NCBI RefSeq assembly: GCF_020621385.1
Contig: NZ_JAESVA010000001.1
Coordinates: forward strand, 496,001 to 560,000
DNA length: 64,000 nucleotides
Direction of reading: 5' to 3'
DNA from: Acidisoma cellulosilyticum
GTDB lineage: Bacteria > Pseudomonadota > Alphaproteobacteria > Acetobacterales > Acetobacteraceae
Shown here: piece by piece, positions 10,239 to 19,394 of the stretch
Layout of the letters: each line of letters starts with the position of its first letter
Numbering within the stretch: the stretch's first letter is position 1
The notes under the pieces: model-generated
Told to the model about the DNA's origin: nothing
Seen by the model: the letters and a program-made list of their open reading frames with translations, nothing else
Database searches by the model: none
Position numbers and translations under genes: made by a program

Positions 10239-10384
10239 AGGTCCACTTCCCGTCGCCGCCCTTGAGTCCGCCTCAACCGCCCTTGCGGTATCGGCGCCTT
10301 CGACCAGCGCGTTAATTTCAAAACAGGCGCGGGAAATGACCCATCGGCCCTGCGCGGTCAAGCCCAGACTGCGCAGAGCGGACC

Positions 10385-12175
10385 CTATTCGCCGGAAAGT
10401 TCCCGCCGCCGCCTGTCCAATTCCTCGGTATAGCGCCGCAAAGCATGCTGTTCCGTCAGCAGCCCGATGACATGCCTATGCTCGCTGCTATCGACCACGG
10501 CCAGCGCGTCACTCTCCGACTCCTCGAAAAGGGCGATGGCGGTTTTCACCGTCATGGCCGGTGTCAGGACGGTGTCGGGGACGTGCAGAAGCTCGCCCAC
10601 ACGATCGGCCGTGATATCGGGGCTGAAGGCTTCCGAGGTCTGCACGATCCCGGCGTAGCGCCCGCTTTCGTCCACCACGATGACACGATGCGTGGAGCCC
10701 AGCGGAAAATCCCGGCGGAACGTGTCCAGGCTGGTCGTGGTTGGGATGGTCCGCTGTTCCCGCCGCATCATGCGCCCGACGCTCAAACTATTGACCCAAC
10801 CGATATCGACGGCGCTACGGATCGCCTCGCCGCGCAGATGGAAGCGCCAAGTCGCGAAGGAATAGCCGAAGGTGCGCCGCGCGGTGAGTGAGGAGACGAT
10901 GACGGCAGCCAGCACCGCGACCGTGAGAGGAAAACTCTGAGTGCTCTCCAGCGCCAGGAAGCACATGGTCAGCGGCCCGCCGATGACGGCGACCGCCATC
11001 GCGCTCATGCCGATCAGCCCGTAGACCACGGGTGGCAGCACCGGCCCCACGGCCAGCAGCGCCAGCACGCCGGCAAAAACCTTGCCGACCAGCGAGCCCA
11101 GGAACAGCGAGGCGAAGAACAGGCCGCCGCGGAAGCCGGACCCGATCGAGACGGCCGAGGCGATAGATTTCAGCACAAGGCCGGTCAGGATCAGCAGCAG
11201 CGGATAATCCATGCCCAAACCGTCGCGCAGCGCGCCATGGCCGGAGGACAGCACCATGGGCGTCACCATGCCGCAGAGGCCGACGATCAGGCCTCCGACC
11301 ATGGGACGTGACCAGACAGGCAGCGGGCTGCGGCGGAACCAGCTCTCCGCGATCGTGACGCCGCGCATGACCGCGATCGCGACCAAAGCGCAGATGATGC
11401 CCAAGGCGAGGATGGGCACGAATTGGACGACCGGAAAGGCATCCGGCAGCAGCAGATTGAACCCGTCGATGCCGCCATGCAGGCCGCGCTCGACGAAAAC
11501 CGCCGTCAGCGAGGCCACCACGACCGGCGCCAGATTGCCGATGGTATAGGTGCCGATGACCAGCTCGATGCCGTAGAAGGCACCGGCGAGCGGCGCGTTG
11601 AAGGCGGCACCGATGGCGCCGGCAGCACCACAGCCGACCATCAGCCGCAGGTCGGTGCGCCGCAGACGGAAGCTACGCCCGAGGGAAGAGGCCAGCGCCG
11701 AGCCCATCTGGGTATAGCCGGCTTCGAGCCCGACGGAGGCGCCGACACCGCAGGACAGCAGCGTCTGCAGGCAGACGATGATGCTGTCGGTGAAAGACAT
11801 GCGCCCGCCATACAGGGCATTGGCTTCGATCGGATCGATGGCGCGATGCGGCCGCCAACGCGCGAGGCCCAGGCCCAGCAGGCCCAGCAGCAGCCCACCC
11901 AGGGTCGGCACCAGCAGCAGCCGGGGAATGGCGATTTCGGAAGCCGAACTCAGCCTTCCGGTGCTGGGAATATCGAACAGCGTTTCATGCAGAAGCTGAA
12001 TGGTGCCGTTCATGGTGACGACGATGATGCCGGCACAGACGCCGACCGCCGCTGCTAGAACGGTCAGCCAGATTTCGTCCGCGCGCACCAGCGCCCGCAA
12101 GGTCTGCGGGGCGTGGAGAACCCAGTCTCCCCATTGTTGGCGGCGGCTGCGGCCTGGCCAAGTGCGCGTCGACAT
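10385..12175 (-). CDS. ClC family chloride channel/antiporter with C-terminal CBS pair
   Basis: Inner-membrane chloride channel or H+/Cl- exchanger of 596 residues. About ten or more hydrophobic helices fill residues 35-430, followed by a cytosolic CBS pair (about 455-575: [29 protein letters not shown]... and [19 protein letters not shown]...). Filter-region motifs are present in altered form: [16 protein letters not shown] for the usual GREGPTVQIG (the gating glutamate is kept) and [16 protein letters not shown] for the GxFxP region. Whether it is channel or exchanger cannot be decided. It is monocistronic on the minus strand. Confidence 0.87.
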   Translation of the reverse strand: MSTRTWPGRSRRQQWGDWVLHAPQTLRALVRADEIWLTVLAAAVGVCAGIIVVTMNGTIQLLHETLFDIPSTGRLSSASEIAIPRLLLVPTLGGLLLGLLGLGLARWRPHRAIDPIEANALYGGRMSFTDSIIVCLQTLLSCGVGASVGLEAGYTQMGSALASSLGRSFRLRRTDLRLMVGCGAAGAIGAAFNAPLAGAFYGIELVIGTYTIGNLAPVVVASLTAVFVERGLHGGIDGFNLLLPDAFPVVQFVPILALGIICALVAIAVMRGVTIAESWFRRSPLPVWSRPMVGGLIVGLCGMVTPMVLSSGHGALRDGLGMDYPLLLILTGLVLKSIASAVSIGSGFRGGLFFASLFLGSLVGKVFAGVLALLAVGPVLPPVVYGLIGMSAMAVAVIGGPLTMCFLALESTQSFPLTVAVLAAVIVSSLTARRTFGYSFATWRFHLRGEAIRSAVDIGWVNSLSVGRMMRREQRTIPTTTSLDTFRRDFPLGSTHRVIVVDESGRYAGIVQTSEAFSPDITADRVGELLHVPDTVLTPAMTVKTAIALFEESESDALAVVDSSEHRHVIGLLTEQHALRRYTEELDRRRRELSGE

Positions 12176-12496
12176 CGTCCAAAGTCCCGAGGCTCAACCA
12201 ACCGCCCGTCGAGCGGTGCCTGCCGTCATGCAAATAGAATTCCAGACCGCGGCCCGGATCGGCCGCCGCCCATTCCGCCTGCAGCCGCGGTGGATAACCG
12301 CGACCTCTCTCTTTTGCTCATAACTTCAAGGAGGAAGTAAGACGGGGAGCGGGGAAACCGGCCGAAAATCGTCTCCCCAACGATCACGACAGAGCAAAGC
12401 ATTGCCACAAGCCGTGTGCGCTACAAAAAGGGCGCAGCTGCTGCCGCAACTGCGCCCTTTTTGGCGAAACTTTCGTCGGAAGCGGGACAGGCCCCG
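12176..12496. other. Intergenic stretch between clc and the DUF1328 gene
   Basis: About 320 bases without a supportable gene. It contains the terminator at 12425-12462 and an AAGGAGGAA run at 12328-12336 that looks like a ribosome site on the plus strand but has no plausible reading frame behind it. Any clc promoter must lie here. Confidence 0.5.
12425..12462 (-). terminator. Rho-independent terminator of the DUF1328 gene
   Basis: AAAAAGGGCGCAG at 12425-12437 pairs with CTGCGCCCTTTTT at 12450-12462 around a 12-base loop. The symmetric A/T runs would allow either direction. It lies about 35 bases past the stop of the minus-strand small membrane protein. Confidence 0.88.
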
Positions 12497-12667
12497 CTAT
12501 AGTCGTCGCGCCGCCGTGATCGACATGACCAGGAAGACGAGAAAGATAACCAGGAAGACAAAGAACAATAGCTTCGCGATGGCTGCCGATGCGCCCGCAA
12601 TGCCGGTAAAGCCCAGCGCGCCGGCGATAATGGCAATGATCGCGAAGATGATCGCCCATTTCAACAT
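12497..12667 (-). CDS. DUF1328 family small membrane protein (YtjA-like)
   Basis: Only 56 residues. The protein begins [20 protein letters not shown], continues [18 protein letters not shown] and ends in a second hydrophobic run and SITAARRL: two transmembrane helices with the TGIA-turn typical of DUF1328. Members often appear among stress-induced genes; the function is unknown. The ATG at 12667 has GAGGTG at 12674-12679, a good ribosome site. The dedicated terminator just downstream supports it as a real independent gene. Confidence 0.88.
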   Translation of the reverse strand: MLKWAIIFAIIAIIAGALGFTGIAGASAAIAKLLFFVFLVIFLVFLVMSITAARRL

Positions 12668-12777
12668 GACGAACACCTCTGTTTGTGATGAAAAACAGGT
12701 AGGGATTCCCGGACGTTTTCCAACGCCGGCTTAGCACCGCCACGGCAGGTCTTCCGCAAAACGTGAACAGGCGACGA

Positions 12778-14016
12778 TCAGACCCGCAGCCGGAACCGAC
12801 CCGATGCACCGTCTTTGGGCAGCAATGAGACCAGGCGCCCATCCTGCCATTGCGTGAGCGCGGTGAAGGCGCGCAGGTTCTGGCCGCCCGCTCCGAACAG
12901 CGCGCCCCAGCCATTGGCGAGCGTGCCCTGGGCCAGTCCCAGACCCTGCACGGTGTTCAGCACCTTGTCCTTGTCGGTCGTCTTGGCGAGACGCAGCACG
13001 TCGAAACACAGCCCGGCACCCGCGAAATGCGACAGGCTGAGGCCGGAACGCGGCGCGGCGCCGAAACGCTGCTCGTACAAGGTTGCGACCATCGCGGCGT
13101 CCGGCGCCAGCCGCGTATCGATACTATAGGGGGTGACACCGACCGCGAGCGTGCCTTCCAATGCCGGTCCCACCATCATCGCCGTGTCGCGGGAGCCATA
13201 GGCCGAGGAAGCGCCGATCATGGCGCGCGGCCGCCAGCGCCGGGTGGCGAGCGCGGCATGCAGCAGCACCACATCCTCGCTGCTGCCGTAATGGATCAGA
13301 ACGTCGGGCTGCATGGCGGCGAGACGTGCGGCGATCGCCGTGAAATCCGCATCCTCCGACTGATAGGCGATGGTCATGGGCGCGGTCATCCCACGGCGCT
13401 GGGCGGCGGCGGCAATCAGCGGCAGCAGCGCCATGCCGCTCGATCCATCCGAATAGAGCAGCGTGGCGGAGAGCGACGCGGGGGCCTGTTTCAGGGCCGG
13501 CGCGACCAAAGTTTCGGCCGCTTCCACCGCACGGTCAGCCACGCCGTTTTCGGTGTCGCAGATACGCAGCAGGTAATGGAAGCCGCGCGTCGTGATCGAC
13601 GGCATGGTCGCGCTGAGTTCCCAATAGGGAATGCCCGAGCCCTCGCTCGCTTCGCTGGCACCGAGGCTGAGCGTGCTGTCGCCGGTACCAAAGATCAGAA
13701 CCGGCTGCTGATCGGAAATCATGCTGCGGGCGGCAGCGACCGCACGATCAGGGTCGGCGGCGTCACCCTGCACAAGGTTGATCTGCTTGCCGAACAGCCC
13801 ACCGCCGGCATTGCAAAGATCGGTCGCCAGCTGCACGCCGCGCAGGCACTCATTGCCCAGCGTCGCCAGCGGCCCGGTCAGCGGAAACAGCGCACCGATA
13901 ACGATGCGATCATCGTTCTTGCGAGGCGGCGTCGCGGCATGACCTTTGGCCGGCATTGCCGCTGCCGCAAACCCCGCCGCCAAGCCGCCCAAAACACTGC
14001 GCCGCCCAGCGGCCAT
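12778..14016 (-). CDS. ABC transporter substrate-binding protein, branched-chain amino acid/amide type
   Basis: Periplasmic solute-binding protein of 412 residues (Peripla_BP_6/LivK-like). The N-terminus MAAGRRSVLGGLAAGFAAAA...GHA is a signal peptide; the RR followed by a hydrophobic stretch resembles a Tat signal. The mature part starts IVIGALFPLTGPLATLGNECLRGVQLATD with the family's later NLVQGDAADPDRAVAAAR block. No permease or ATPase genes are adjacent, so it is an orphan receptor or works with a transporter elsewhere, possibly a urea, amide or amino-acid system. The ATG at 14016 has AGGAG about 9 bases upstream. Confidence 0.83.
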   Translation of the reverse strand: MAAGRRSVLGGLAAGFAAAAMPAKGHAATPPRKNDDRIVIGALFPLTGPLATLGNECLRGVQLATDLCNAGGGLFGKQINLVQGDAADPDRAVAAARSMISDQQPVLIFGTGDSTLSLGASEASEGSGIPYWELSATMPSITTRGFHYLLRICDTENGVADRAVEAAETLVAPALKQAPASLSATLLYSDGSSGMALLPLIAAAAQRRGMTAPMTIAYQSEDADFTAIAARLAAMQPDVLIHYGSSEDVVLLHAALATRRWRPRAMIGASSAYGSRDTAMMVGPALEGTLAVGVTPYSIDTRLAPDAAMVATLYEQRFGAAPRSGLSLSHFAGAGLCFDVLRLAKTTDKDKVLNTVQGLGLAQGTLANGWGALFGAGGQNLRAFTALTQWQDGRLVSLLPKDGASGRFRLRV

Positions 14017-14210
14017 CGACGAAAGCTCCTGAAACCCGTCAAGACAAGCATCACGCGCTGTCGCATGACTGATAGGCTGGCCTTACTACTGCCCTGGCCT
14101 TGGCGGCGAAAGGGCAGCGCTTTAACTAAATCGACCTGACCTGACGGCAGCGAGCGCCGTCAGCGTCAACTTTCGGCCGGCCCCACCCCCAGACGGACGA
14201 GACCCATTCC

Positions 14211-15215
14211 ATGACGCTTCCGCAGTCCATGCTTGCGATTTTGGCCCAAGGCGTCGGCGGCCCCGAGGTCATGCAACTGGCCGAAGCGCCGATGCCGACA
14301 TTGCGCCCCGGCGACATCCTCATTCGCGTGGAAGCGGCGGGCGTCAATCGGCCGGATGTCCTGCAGCGCCAGGGCGCCTATCCGCCACCGGCCGACGCCA
14401 GCCCGATCCTGGGCCTGGAAGTCGCCGGCACGGTTGCGGCCTTGGGGGAAGGCACCACCGGTTACGCGGTCGGCGACCGCGTCTGCGCGCTCGCTAATGG
14501 CGGCGGCTACGCGGAATATTGCGCGGTGCCGGCGACCCAGGCCCTGCCCTGGCCTACCGGTTATGACGCGGTGCAGGCGGCGGCGCTGCCGGAAAACTAT
14601 TTCACCGTCTGGGCCAATCTGTTTCAGATGGGCGGCCTGCATGCGGGCGAAAGCGTGCTGATCCACGGCGGCTCGGGCGGTATCGGCATCACGGCCATTC
14701 AGCTGGCCGCCGAATTCGGCGCCGTCGTCTTCACGACCGTCGGCAGTATCGACAAGGCCCGTGCGGTCGAGCGCCTGGGCGCCCATGCCGCAATGGATTA
14801 TCACACGGTCGATTTCGCCGATGAGGTCAACCGGTTGACCGCCCATCGCGGCGTCGATGTCATTCTGGATATCGTCGGTGCCCCTTATTTCGAGCGCAAT
14901 ATCGCATCCCTCAAGCGCGGCGGACGGCTGGTCTTCATCGCCTTCCTGCAGGGCGCCAAGATGCAGGACGTCGACCTGCAACCGATCATGGTGAAGCGCC
15001 TGACCGTAACGGGCTCCACCCTCCGCCCCCGCACGGCGTCCGAAAAGGCCGCCATCGCGCGCGGATTGCGGGAGCGCGTCTGGCCCGTTCTGGATGAAGG
15101 CCGCTGCGCCCCGGTGATCGAGACCGTGTTTCCGCTCGCCGACGTCGCCCGCGCCCATGCCCTGCTGGAGAGCCGCACCCATATCGGCAAGGTCATGCTG
15201 AAAGTGGCGGACTGA
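14211..15215 (+). CDS. NAD(P)H quinone oxidoreductase, zinc-free medium-chain family (PIG3 type)
   Basis: A 334-residue medium-chain dehydrogenase/reductase without the zinc-binding cysteines, like human PIG3/TP53I3 and bacterial QOR. The N-terminal catalytic domain carries [17 protein letters not shown]; the Rossmann domain starts at [15 protein letters not shown] near residue 150. It reduces quinones or reactive enones with NADPH. The start is ATG 14211; an internal ATG at 14229 is an alternative. Only 7 bases separate its stop from the next hydrolase, so the two genes are probably cotranscribed. Confidence 0.87.
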   Translation: MTLPQSMLAILAQGVGGPEVMQLAEAPMPTLRPGDILIRVEAAGVNRPDVLQRQGAYPPPADASPILGLEVAGTVAALGEGTTGYAVGDRVCALANGGGYAEYCAVPATQALPWPTGYDAVQAAALPENYFTVWANLFQMGGLHAGESVLIHGGSGGIGITAIQLAAEFGAVVFTTVGSIDKARAVERLGAHAAMDYHTVDFADEVNRLTAHRGVDVILDIVGAPYFERNIASLKRGGRLVFIAFLQGAKMQDVDLQPIMVKRLTVTGSTLRPRTASEKAAIARGLRERVWPVLDEGRCAPVIETVFPLADVARAHALLESRTHIGKVMLKVAD

Positions 15216-15222
15216 CCCGGCC

Positions 15223-16005
15223 ATGCTGCTGAAAACGATTACGCTGGGCGAAGCGGCGGACGGACGGACGCCGGTCATTCTGCTGCACGGCCTGTACGGC
15301 TCGGCTCGCAACTGGGGCCAGCATCAGAAGACGCTCGCGGGCGGCGGTCGCCAGGTCATTACCATGGACCTGCGCAATCACGGCGAGAGCCCGCATGGCC
15401 CCGTCGCCTCCTACGGCACCATGGCGGAGGACGTGGCCGAGACGCTGGCAGCGATGGGCATCACCCGCTGCCGGCTGCTGGGCCATTCCATGGGCGGCAA
15501 GATCGCGATGCGCCTCGCCCTCACCCGCCCTGACCTGCTGGAACGCGTCATCATCGCCGATATCGCCCCGCGCACCTATCGTCATGGCAATGCGGCCCTG
15601 GCCGAGGCCATGCTGGCGCTTCAGCTCACCCCCGGCATGACGCGCGCGGAGGCGAGCGCGGCGCTCGCCGACCGCATTCCGGATGCGATGATCCGTTCCT
15701 TCCTGCTGCTCAACCTGCGGCTGGGCAGTACCCAGCCCAATGGCTGGCGCATCGGCCTGTCGGAACTGGCGGAGGCCATACCGGTGATCGAAGGCTGGGA
15801 GCCGAGCGCGGCTCAATATCCCGGACCGTCGCTGTTCATCGCGGGCGGGCGGTCGCATTACCTGATGGATGGGGAAAAGGCCGGAATCCGCGACCTTTTC
15901 CCGGCCGCGCGCTTCGTCGTGCTGGAAAAGGCAGGGCATTGGCTGCACGTGGACGACCCGGCCGGTTTCATCGCCGCCATCTCGCCCTTCCTCGACGAGG
16001 GTTAG
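15223..16005 (+). CDS. Alpha/beta hydrolase, YbfF-like esterase
   Basis: A 260-residue alpha/beta hydrolase. HGLYGSARNWG forms the oxyanion region, the nucleophile elbow is GHSMGGK (Ser near residue 88), and the C-terminal VVLEKAGHWLHVDDP supplies the catalytic His. The resemblance to YbfF and ABHD11 suggests an acyl ester or thioester substrate, which is not determined. It follows the quinone oxidoreductase by 7 bases, and its stop overlaps the convergent NDUFAF6-like gene by 4 bases. Confidence 0.87.
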   Translation: MLLKTITLGEAADGRTPVILLHGLYGSARNWGQHQKTLAGGGRQVITMDLRNHGESPHGPVASYGTMAEDVAETLAAMGITRCRLLGHSMGGKIAMRLALTRPDLLERVIIADIAPRTYRHGNAALAEAMLALQLTPGMTRAEASAALADRIPDAMIRSFLLLNLRLGSTQPNGWRIGLSELAEAIPVIEGWEPSAAQYPGPSLFIAGGRSHYLMDGEKAGIRDLFPAARFVVLEKAGHWLHVDDPAGFIAAISPFLDEG

Positions 16006-16796
16006 GGTCGGCCGAAAAGCGCCGCGAGCGTGACCGCGAACCGGTCGCCAAAGCCGCGCAGACCCGGCGCCTGATCCAGCGGGCGCTTCAGGTCACGCGC
16101 CGCGAGGATCGCCGGAAGGGCGGCGGCCCGCGCCACACGCGGTAGTGGCGGCGCCAGACGGGCCGCCTTCAGCCAGCCCGCGCCCTCGGCCTTCAGCGCC
16201 GACAATACCGGAACCAGCGCGGCATCCGTCGGCCGGGCTGCGGCGTCCTCCGGGATCAGCCCCTGATGCTCCAGCAGATCGACCGGCCAGGGCGCGAAGC
16301 CCTGCCGGGCCAGCGCGAAGCGGCTGCGCAGCAAACCGGCCGCGCCATAGGCCGCGCCACGCAGGCGCAGCCCGTGTAGCACCTGCGGGTCCCGTACACC
16401 CAGCGCCTGTCCTGCCGCGACCGCCAAGCCGCCGGCACCGGCGAGCAACCAATCCCGCCAGGCCTGCAGCGTCTCGAAATGCCCGTCGACCTCGGCCTCC
16501 CGCGCGTCGATCATCCCGAGCAGCGTCTCACGCTCCACCATTCCCGTCGCGATCAGGTCAAAAAGCGGCGTCGAAATCTCACCCGGCTTCGCCTCGCCCT
16601 CCACCACCTCCCGCCACCATTGCAGGCGGATCAGGGCGAGCAGGCTCTGGCTCGTCACCTCCCGCGCGCGGGCAAGCTCATGATTGAACGCGAAGAGGAT
16701 CACCAGCGCCTCCCGCCGCTCCACGGGGGCAAAAAGCGTGGTCAGAAAACGGTCCGGATCATGCCGGCGCAGCGATTCGCCAAGGGGAGAGAGCAT
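16002..16796 (-). CDS. Squalene/phytoene synthase-family protein, NDUFAF6-like
   Basis: 264 residues from the ATG at 16796. The opening LSPLGESLRRHDPDRFLTTLFAP and the RREALVILFAFNHELARA...RLQWWREVVEG block match the alphaproteobacterial relatives of mitochondrial complex I assembly factor NDUFAF6. The Asp-rich prenyl-diphosphate motifs of true squalene or phytoene synthases are not evident, so isoprenoid synthesis is unlikely. The frame could begin at a TTG at 16841. Convergent overlap of 4 bases with the hydrolase. Confidence 0.78.
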   Translation of the reverse strand: MLSPLGESLRRHDPDRFLTTLFAPVERREALVILFAFNHELARAREVTSQSLLALIRLQWWREVVEGEAKPGEISTPLFDLIATGMVERETLLGMIDAREAEVDGHFETLQAWRDWLLAGAGGLAVAAGQALGVRDPQVLHGLRLRGAAYGAAGLLRSRFALARQGFAPWPVDLLEHQGLIPEDAAARPTDAALVPVLSALKAEGAGWLKAARLAPPLPRVARAAALPAILAARDLKRPLDQAPGLRGFGDRFAVTLAALFGRP

Positions 16797-16899
16797 GGCC
16801 GGGTGATGGACCGCCCCAAGGCCGAAGGCAAGGTTACGCAAGAAGCGGTGAAGCCAAGCGGATCGGTGCGATCCGGCGATATCGGGCGCCGGGGGTGGG

Positions 16900-16928
16900 T
16901 TGACGCATCCTGGCCTCGGAATAAGTTA
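16900..16928 (+). promoter_or_regulatory. Possible sigma-70-type promoter of the superoxide dismutase gene
   Basis: TTGACG at 16900-16905 is a good -35. A poor -10 (TAAGTT or AAGTTA) follows after 16-17 bases. The position, about 75 bases before the start codon, is reasonable, but the -10 matches badly. Confidence 0.3.
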
Positions 16929-17000
16929 GGCTGTGTAGCAGGGCCCTGCTGGCTGACCTTTGGCCCTCAACCCGATCCCAAAAAACGAATGGAGCGCATC

Positions 17001-17603
17001 ATGGCTTTCGAGCTTCCCGCACTGCCCTATGACGTCTCGGCCCTGGCTGGCGCCGGCATGTGCCAAGAAACGCTGGAGCTGCATCACGGCAAGCACCATC
17101 AGGCCTATGTCACGGCGCTGAACGGCTTCGTGGAGAAGAATGCGGCTCTGCAGGGCAAGTCCCTGGAAGAGATCGTGAAACTCTCCTACGGCCAGAGCGA
17201 CCTGGCGCCGGTCTTCAACAATTCCGGCCAGCATTGGAACCACATCCTGTTCTGGAAGAACCTGTCCCCCACGGGCGGCGCCATTCCGGGCAAGCTGGAA
17301 GCCAAGATCACCGAGGATTTCGGTTCGGTTCAGGCCTTCAAGGACGCCTTCAAGGTGGCCGCGACCACGCAGTTCGGCTCCGGCTGGGCTTGGCTGGTTC
17401 TGGCCGCCGACGGCAAGCTGAAGGTGACGAAGACCCCGAACGGCTCCAACCCGCTCGCGACCGGCGAAGGCAAGGTTCTCCTCGGCCTCGACGTCTGGGA
17501 GCACAGCTACTACCTCGACTTCCGTAACCGCCGCCCGGACTACACCCAGAACTTCCTGGACAAGCTGGCGAATTACGAATTCGCCGAAGCCGAACTCGGC
17601 TGA
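17001..17603 (+). CDS. sodB: Iron/manganese superoxide dismutase
   Basis: Converts superoxide to oxygen and peroxide in the cytosol. The 200 residues begin FELPALPYDVSALAGAGM. Likely metal ligands are H28 (LELHHGKHH), H78 (SGQHWNH), D164 and H168 (LDVWEHSYY), with the FGSGWAWLVL core. It looks like the alphaproteobacterial Fe-type, but metal choice should not be taken as settled. GGAG at 16991-16994 precedes the ATG at 17001 by 6 bases; an in-frame ATG at 16989 would overlap that site and is less likely. Confidence 0.95.
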   Translation: MAFELPALPYDVSALAGAGMCQETLELHHGKHHQAYVTALNGFVEKNAALQGKSLEEIVKLSYGQSDLAPVFNNSGQHWNHILFWKNLSPTGGAIPGKLEAKITEDFGSVQAFKDAFKVAATTQFGSGWAWLVLAADGKLKVTKTPNGSNPLATGEGKVLLGLDVWEHSYYLDFRNRRPDYTQNFLDKLANYEFAEAELG

Positions 17604-17616
17604 GGCACAATTCTTC

Positions 17617-17720
17617 AGTCATCCCCGGCCCTGTCCCGCGGACCTACCCGCCATGGCGCATGGCGCCATATTGGCGCCTGCCCAACCGGGTAGATCCGCG
17701 CAACCAGTGCGCGGACGACA
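17617..17720. repeat. Pair of GTCATCC...-type palindromic repeats in inverted orientation
   Basis: A left unit CAGTCATCCCCGG...GACCTACCCG (17617-17650) and a right unit CCGGGTAGATCCGCGCAACCAG...GACGACA (about 17686-17720) face each other across 35 bases that include TGGCGCATGGCGCCA. Together they can fold into one long cruciform between sodB and its terminator. The same paired layout recurs at 19.3 and 41.8 kb. Confidence 0.7.
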
Positions 17721-17737
17721 TGAAGGATGGTTCCAAT

Positions 17738-17772
17738 AAAAAAGCCCGGGGCAAAACCCCGGGCTTTTTTTT
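17738..17772. terminator. Bidirectional rho-independent terminator between sodB and yajC
   Basis: AAAAAAGCCCGGGG (17738-17751) pairs with CCCCGGGCTTTTTT (17757-17770) around CAAAA. It lies 20 bases after the convergent yajC stop and about 135 bases after sodB, with symmetric A/T runs, so it can serve both genes. Confidence 0.92.
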
Positions 17773-17792
17773 CGGTCGAAGCGATGGAAGCG

Positions 17793-18152
17793 TTAAGAAG
17801 CCTGCGTCACCGCCGGCTTCGCGTCATTGGCCGCCACCGGTTTGATGATGCCGGAGATCGTCGAGCGCATGACCATCACGCGGACATTCGGCGCGATCTC
17901 GACCTCAACCTCGTCCGAGCCTTCCTTGATCTTCTGCACGACGGCGATGATGCCGCCCGAGGTCAGAACGCGGTCGCCGCGCTTGATGGCGCTGAGGCTG
18001 GCCTTGAGGGCCTTCTGCTTCTGCTGCTGCGGACGAATGAGGATGAAGTAGAAAACGCCGAAGATCAGGACCAGTGGGGCGAATTGGGCCAGGCCCGCGA
18101 GAGAGGTGCCGCCACCAAGCGACTGGGCGAAGGCCGGGGAAATCAGGTGCAT
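17793..18152 (-). CDS. yajC: Preprotein translocase accessory subunit YajC
   Basis: Single-span inner-membrane protein that associates with SecDF. 119 residues from the ATG at 18152. One hydrophobic helix, LAQFAPLVLIFGVFYFILI, is followed by the hallmark RPQQQKQKALKASLSAIKRGDRVLTSGGIIAVV, then an acidic-basic soluble tail. The frame is open further upstream without similarity. secD and secF are not adjacent. It is divergent from the DUF815 ATPase gene. Confidence 0.93.
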   Translation of the reverse strand: MHLISPAFAQSLGGGTSLAGLAQFAPLVLIFGVFYFILIRPQQQKQKALKASLSAIKRGDRVLTSGGIIAVVQKIKEGSDEVEVEIAPNVRVMVMRSTISGIIKPVAANDAKPAVTQAS

Positions 18153-18393
18153 TGGGGCATCCGGTTCGGTTACTGCGTGAAGGCGCAAGGCTGCGTGATG
18201 GGATCTGGAAAGATCGTCATAACACGGCCCAGGCTCAAGTTCGCGGGACCATAGGGCGCGCTGATCCGCCGTCAAGCCTTGTCACGAGCAGGAGGCTGCC
18301 CTGCCAGAAATTACCTATCTCTTTCAAGGCAGAAGCGTTCGGCTGCCTGATGCGCGTCCGCGCCCCTGCCCTCGCCTTGGACGGAAAAGCCCG

Positions 18394-19272
18394 ATGGATG
18401 CTTCGCTCACTGATCTTCTGACCCGCATCGCGGACGCGCTGGAGCGGCTGGCCCCCCCGGCCCCCGCCGCGCTCGATCTTGCAGCTGCCGAGGGCTTCAT
18501 CTGGCAGCCGGCCGAGCGTCGGCTTGTGCCCGTGCCGCATATCGCGCGGCTGCCGATCGACCTCATTCAGGGCGTCGATCAGCAGAAACAGATCATTCTG
18601 GAGAATACGGGCCGCTTTGCCCGCGGTTTCCCGGCCAATAACGCCATGCTGTGGGGGGCGCGCGGCATGGGCAAATCCTCGCTGGTGAAGGCCGCGCACG
18701 CAGCCGTCGCGGCCGACAGCCGGGTGAACGGCGTCAGCCCCTTCAAGCTGATCGAAATCCACCGTGACGATTTGCGGACATTGCCGGAGCTGCTGAACCT
18801 GCTGCGCGGCCGGCCCGAGCGCTCGGTCGTGCTCTGCGACGACCTCTCCTTCGAGAAGGAGGACGCTGACTATAAGGCACTGAAATCGGTGCTGGACGGC
18901 GGCATCGAAGGCCGGCCCGACAATGTGCTGTTCTATGCCACCAGCAACCGCCGGCACCTGATGCCACGCGACATGATCGACAACGAACGAGCGACCGCAA
19001 TCAATCCTGGCGAGGCGATTGAGGAGAAAGTCTCCCTCTCCGACCGTTTCGGCCTGTGGATCGGCTTCCATAACTGCGACCAGCCGACCTTCTTCGCCAT
19101 GATCGAAGGCTATGCGCGGGCGCTGCACCTGCCGATCGAGACAGACGCGCTGCGCGCCGGCGCGGTGGAATGGTCCGTCACCCGCGGTGGCCGCTCAGGC
19201 CGCGTCGCCTGGCAATATATTCAGGAGACTGCGGGGCGCCTGGGCGTGACCATTCCCGGTAGCCTGGATTGA
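18394..19272 (+). CDS. DUF815 family AAA-type ATPase
   Basis: 292-residue ATPase. Walker A GARGMGKSS is at residues 88-96 and a Walker B-like SVVLCDDLSFEK lies near 145. The ATSNRRHLMPRDMI segment near residue 187 and LSDRFGLWIGF fit the DUF815 family of predicted ATP-binding proteins common in alphaproteobacteria, often beside yajC as here. Cellular role is unknown. The gene stands alone, divergent from yajC, and is followed by a repeat pair. Confidence 0.85.
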   Translation: MDASLTDLLTRIADALERLAPPAPAALDLAAAEGFIWQPAERRLVPVPHIARLPIDLIQGVDQQKQIILENTGRFARGFPANNAMLWGARGMGKSSLVKAAHAAVAADSRVNGVSPFKLIEIHRDDLRTLPELLNLLRGRPERSVVLCDDLSFEKEDADYKALKSVLDGGIEGRPDNVLFYATSNRRHLMPRDMIDNERATAINPGEAIEEKVSLSDRFGLWIGFHNCDQPTFFAMIEGYARALHLPIETDALRAGAVEWSVTRGGRSGRVAWQYIQETAGRLGVTIPGSLD

Positions 19273-19279
19273 CCGTCAG

Positions 19280-19374
19280 CGGGTAGATCCCCGGAACAAG
19301 TGCGGGGACGACAAAAAAGAGCGACTGGCGCCCCTTCAACCGTCATCCGCGGACTTGTTCCGCGGACCTACCCG
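19280..19374. repeat. Inverted pair of GTCATCCGCGGACTTG-type palindromic repeats
   Basis: The unit CGGGTAGATCCCCGGAACAA...GACGACA (19280-19312) is opposed by CGTCATCCGCGGACTTGTTC...CTACCCG (19341-19374), separated by 28 bases. Each unit is itself a hairpin and the two are inverted copies. It lies between the 3' ends of the DUF815 gene and ntrX, where it may act in transcription end or mRNA stability (inference). Confidence 0.78.
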
Positions 19375-19394
19375 ATACCGCGCGTAAAACCCGC

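Noticed and set aside
12328-12336. AAGGAGGAA as the ribosome site of a short gene
   Set aside because: No start codon with a meaningful frame follows, and the opposite strand yields only a short Arg-rich frame without features.
16002-16796. A squalene or phytoene synthase of a hopanoid/carotenoid pathway
   Set aside because: The Asp-rich catalytic motifs are not visible, and the sequence matches the NDUFAF6-like branch better; no hpn or crt genes adjoin.
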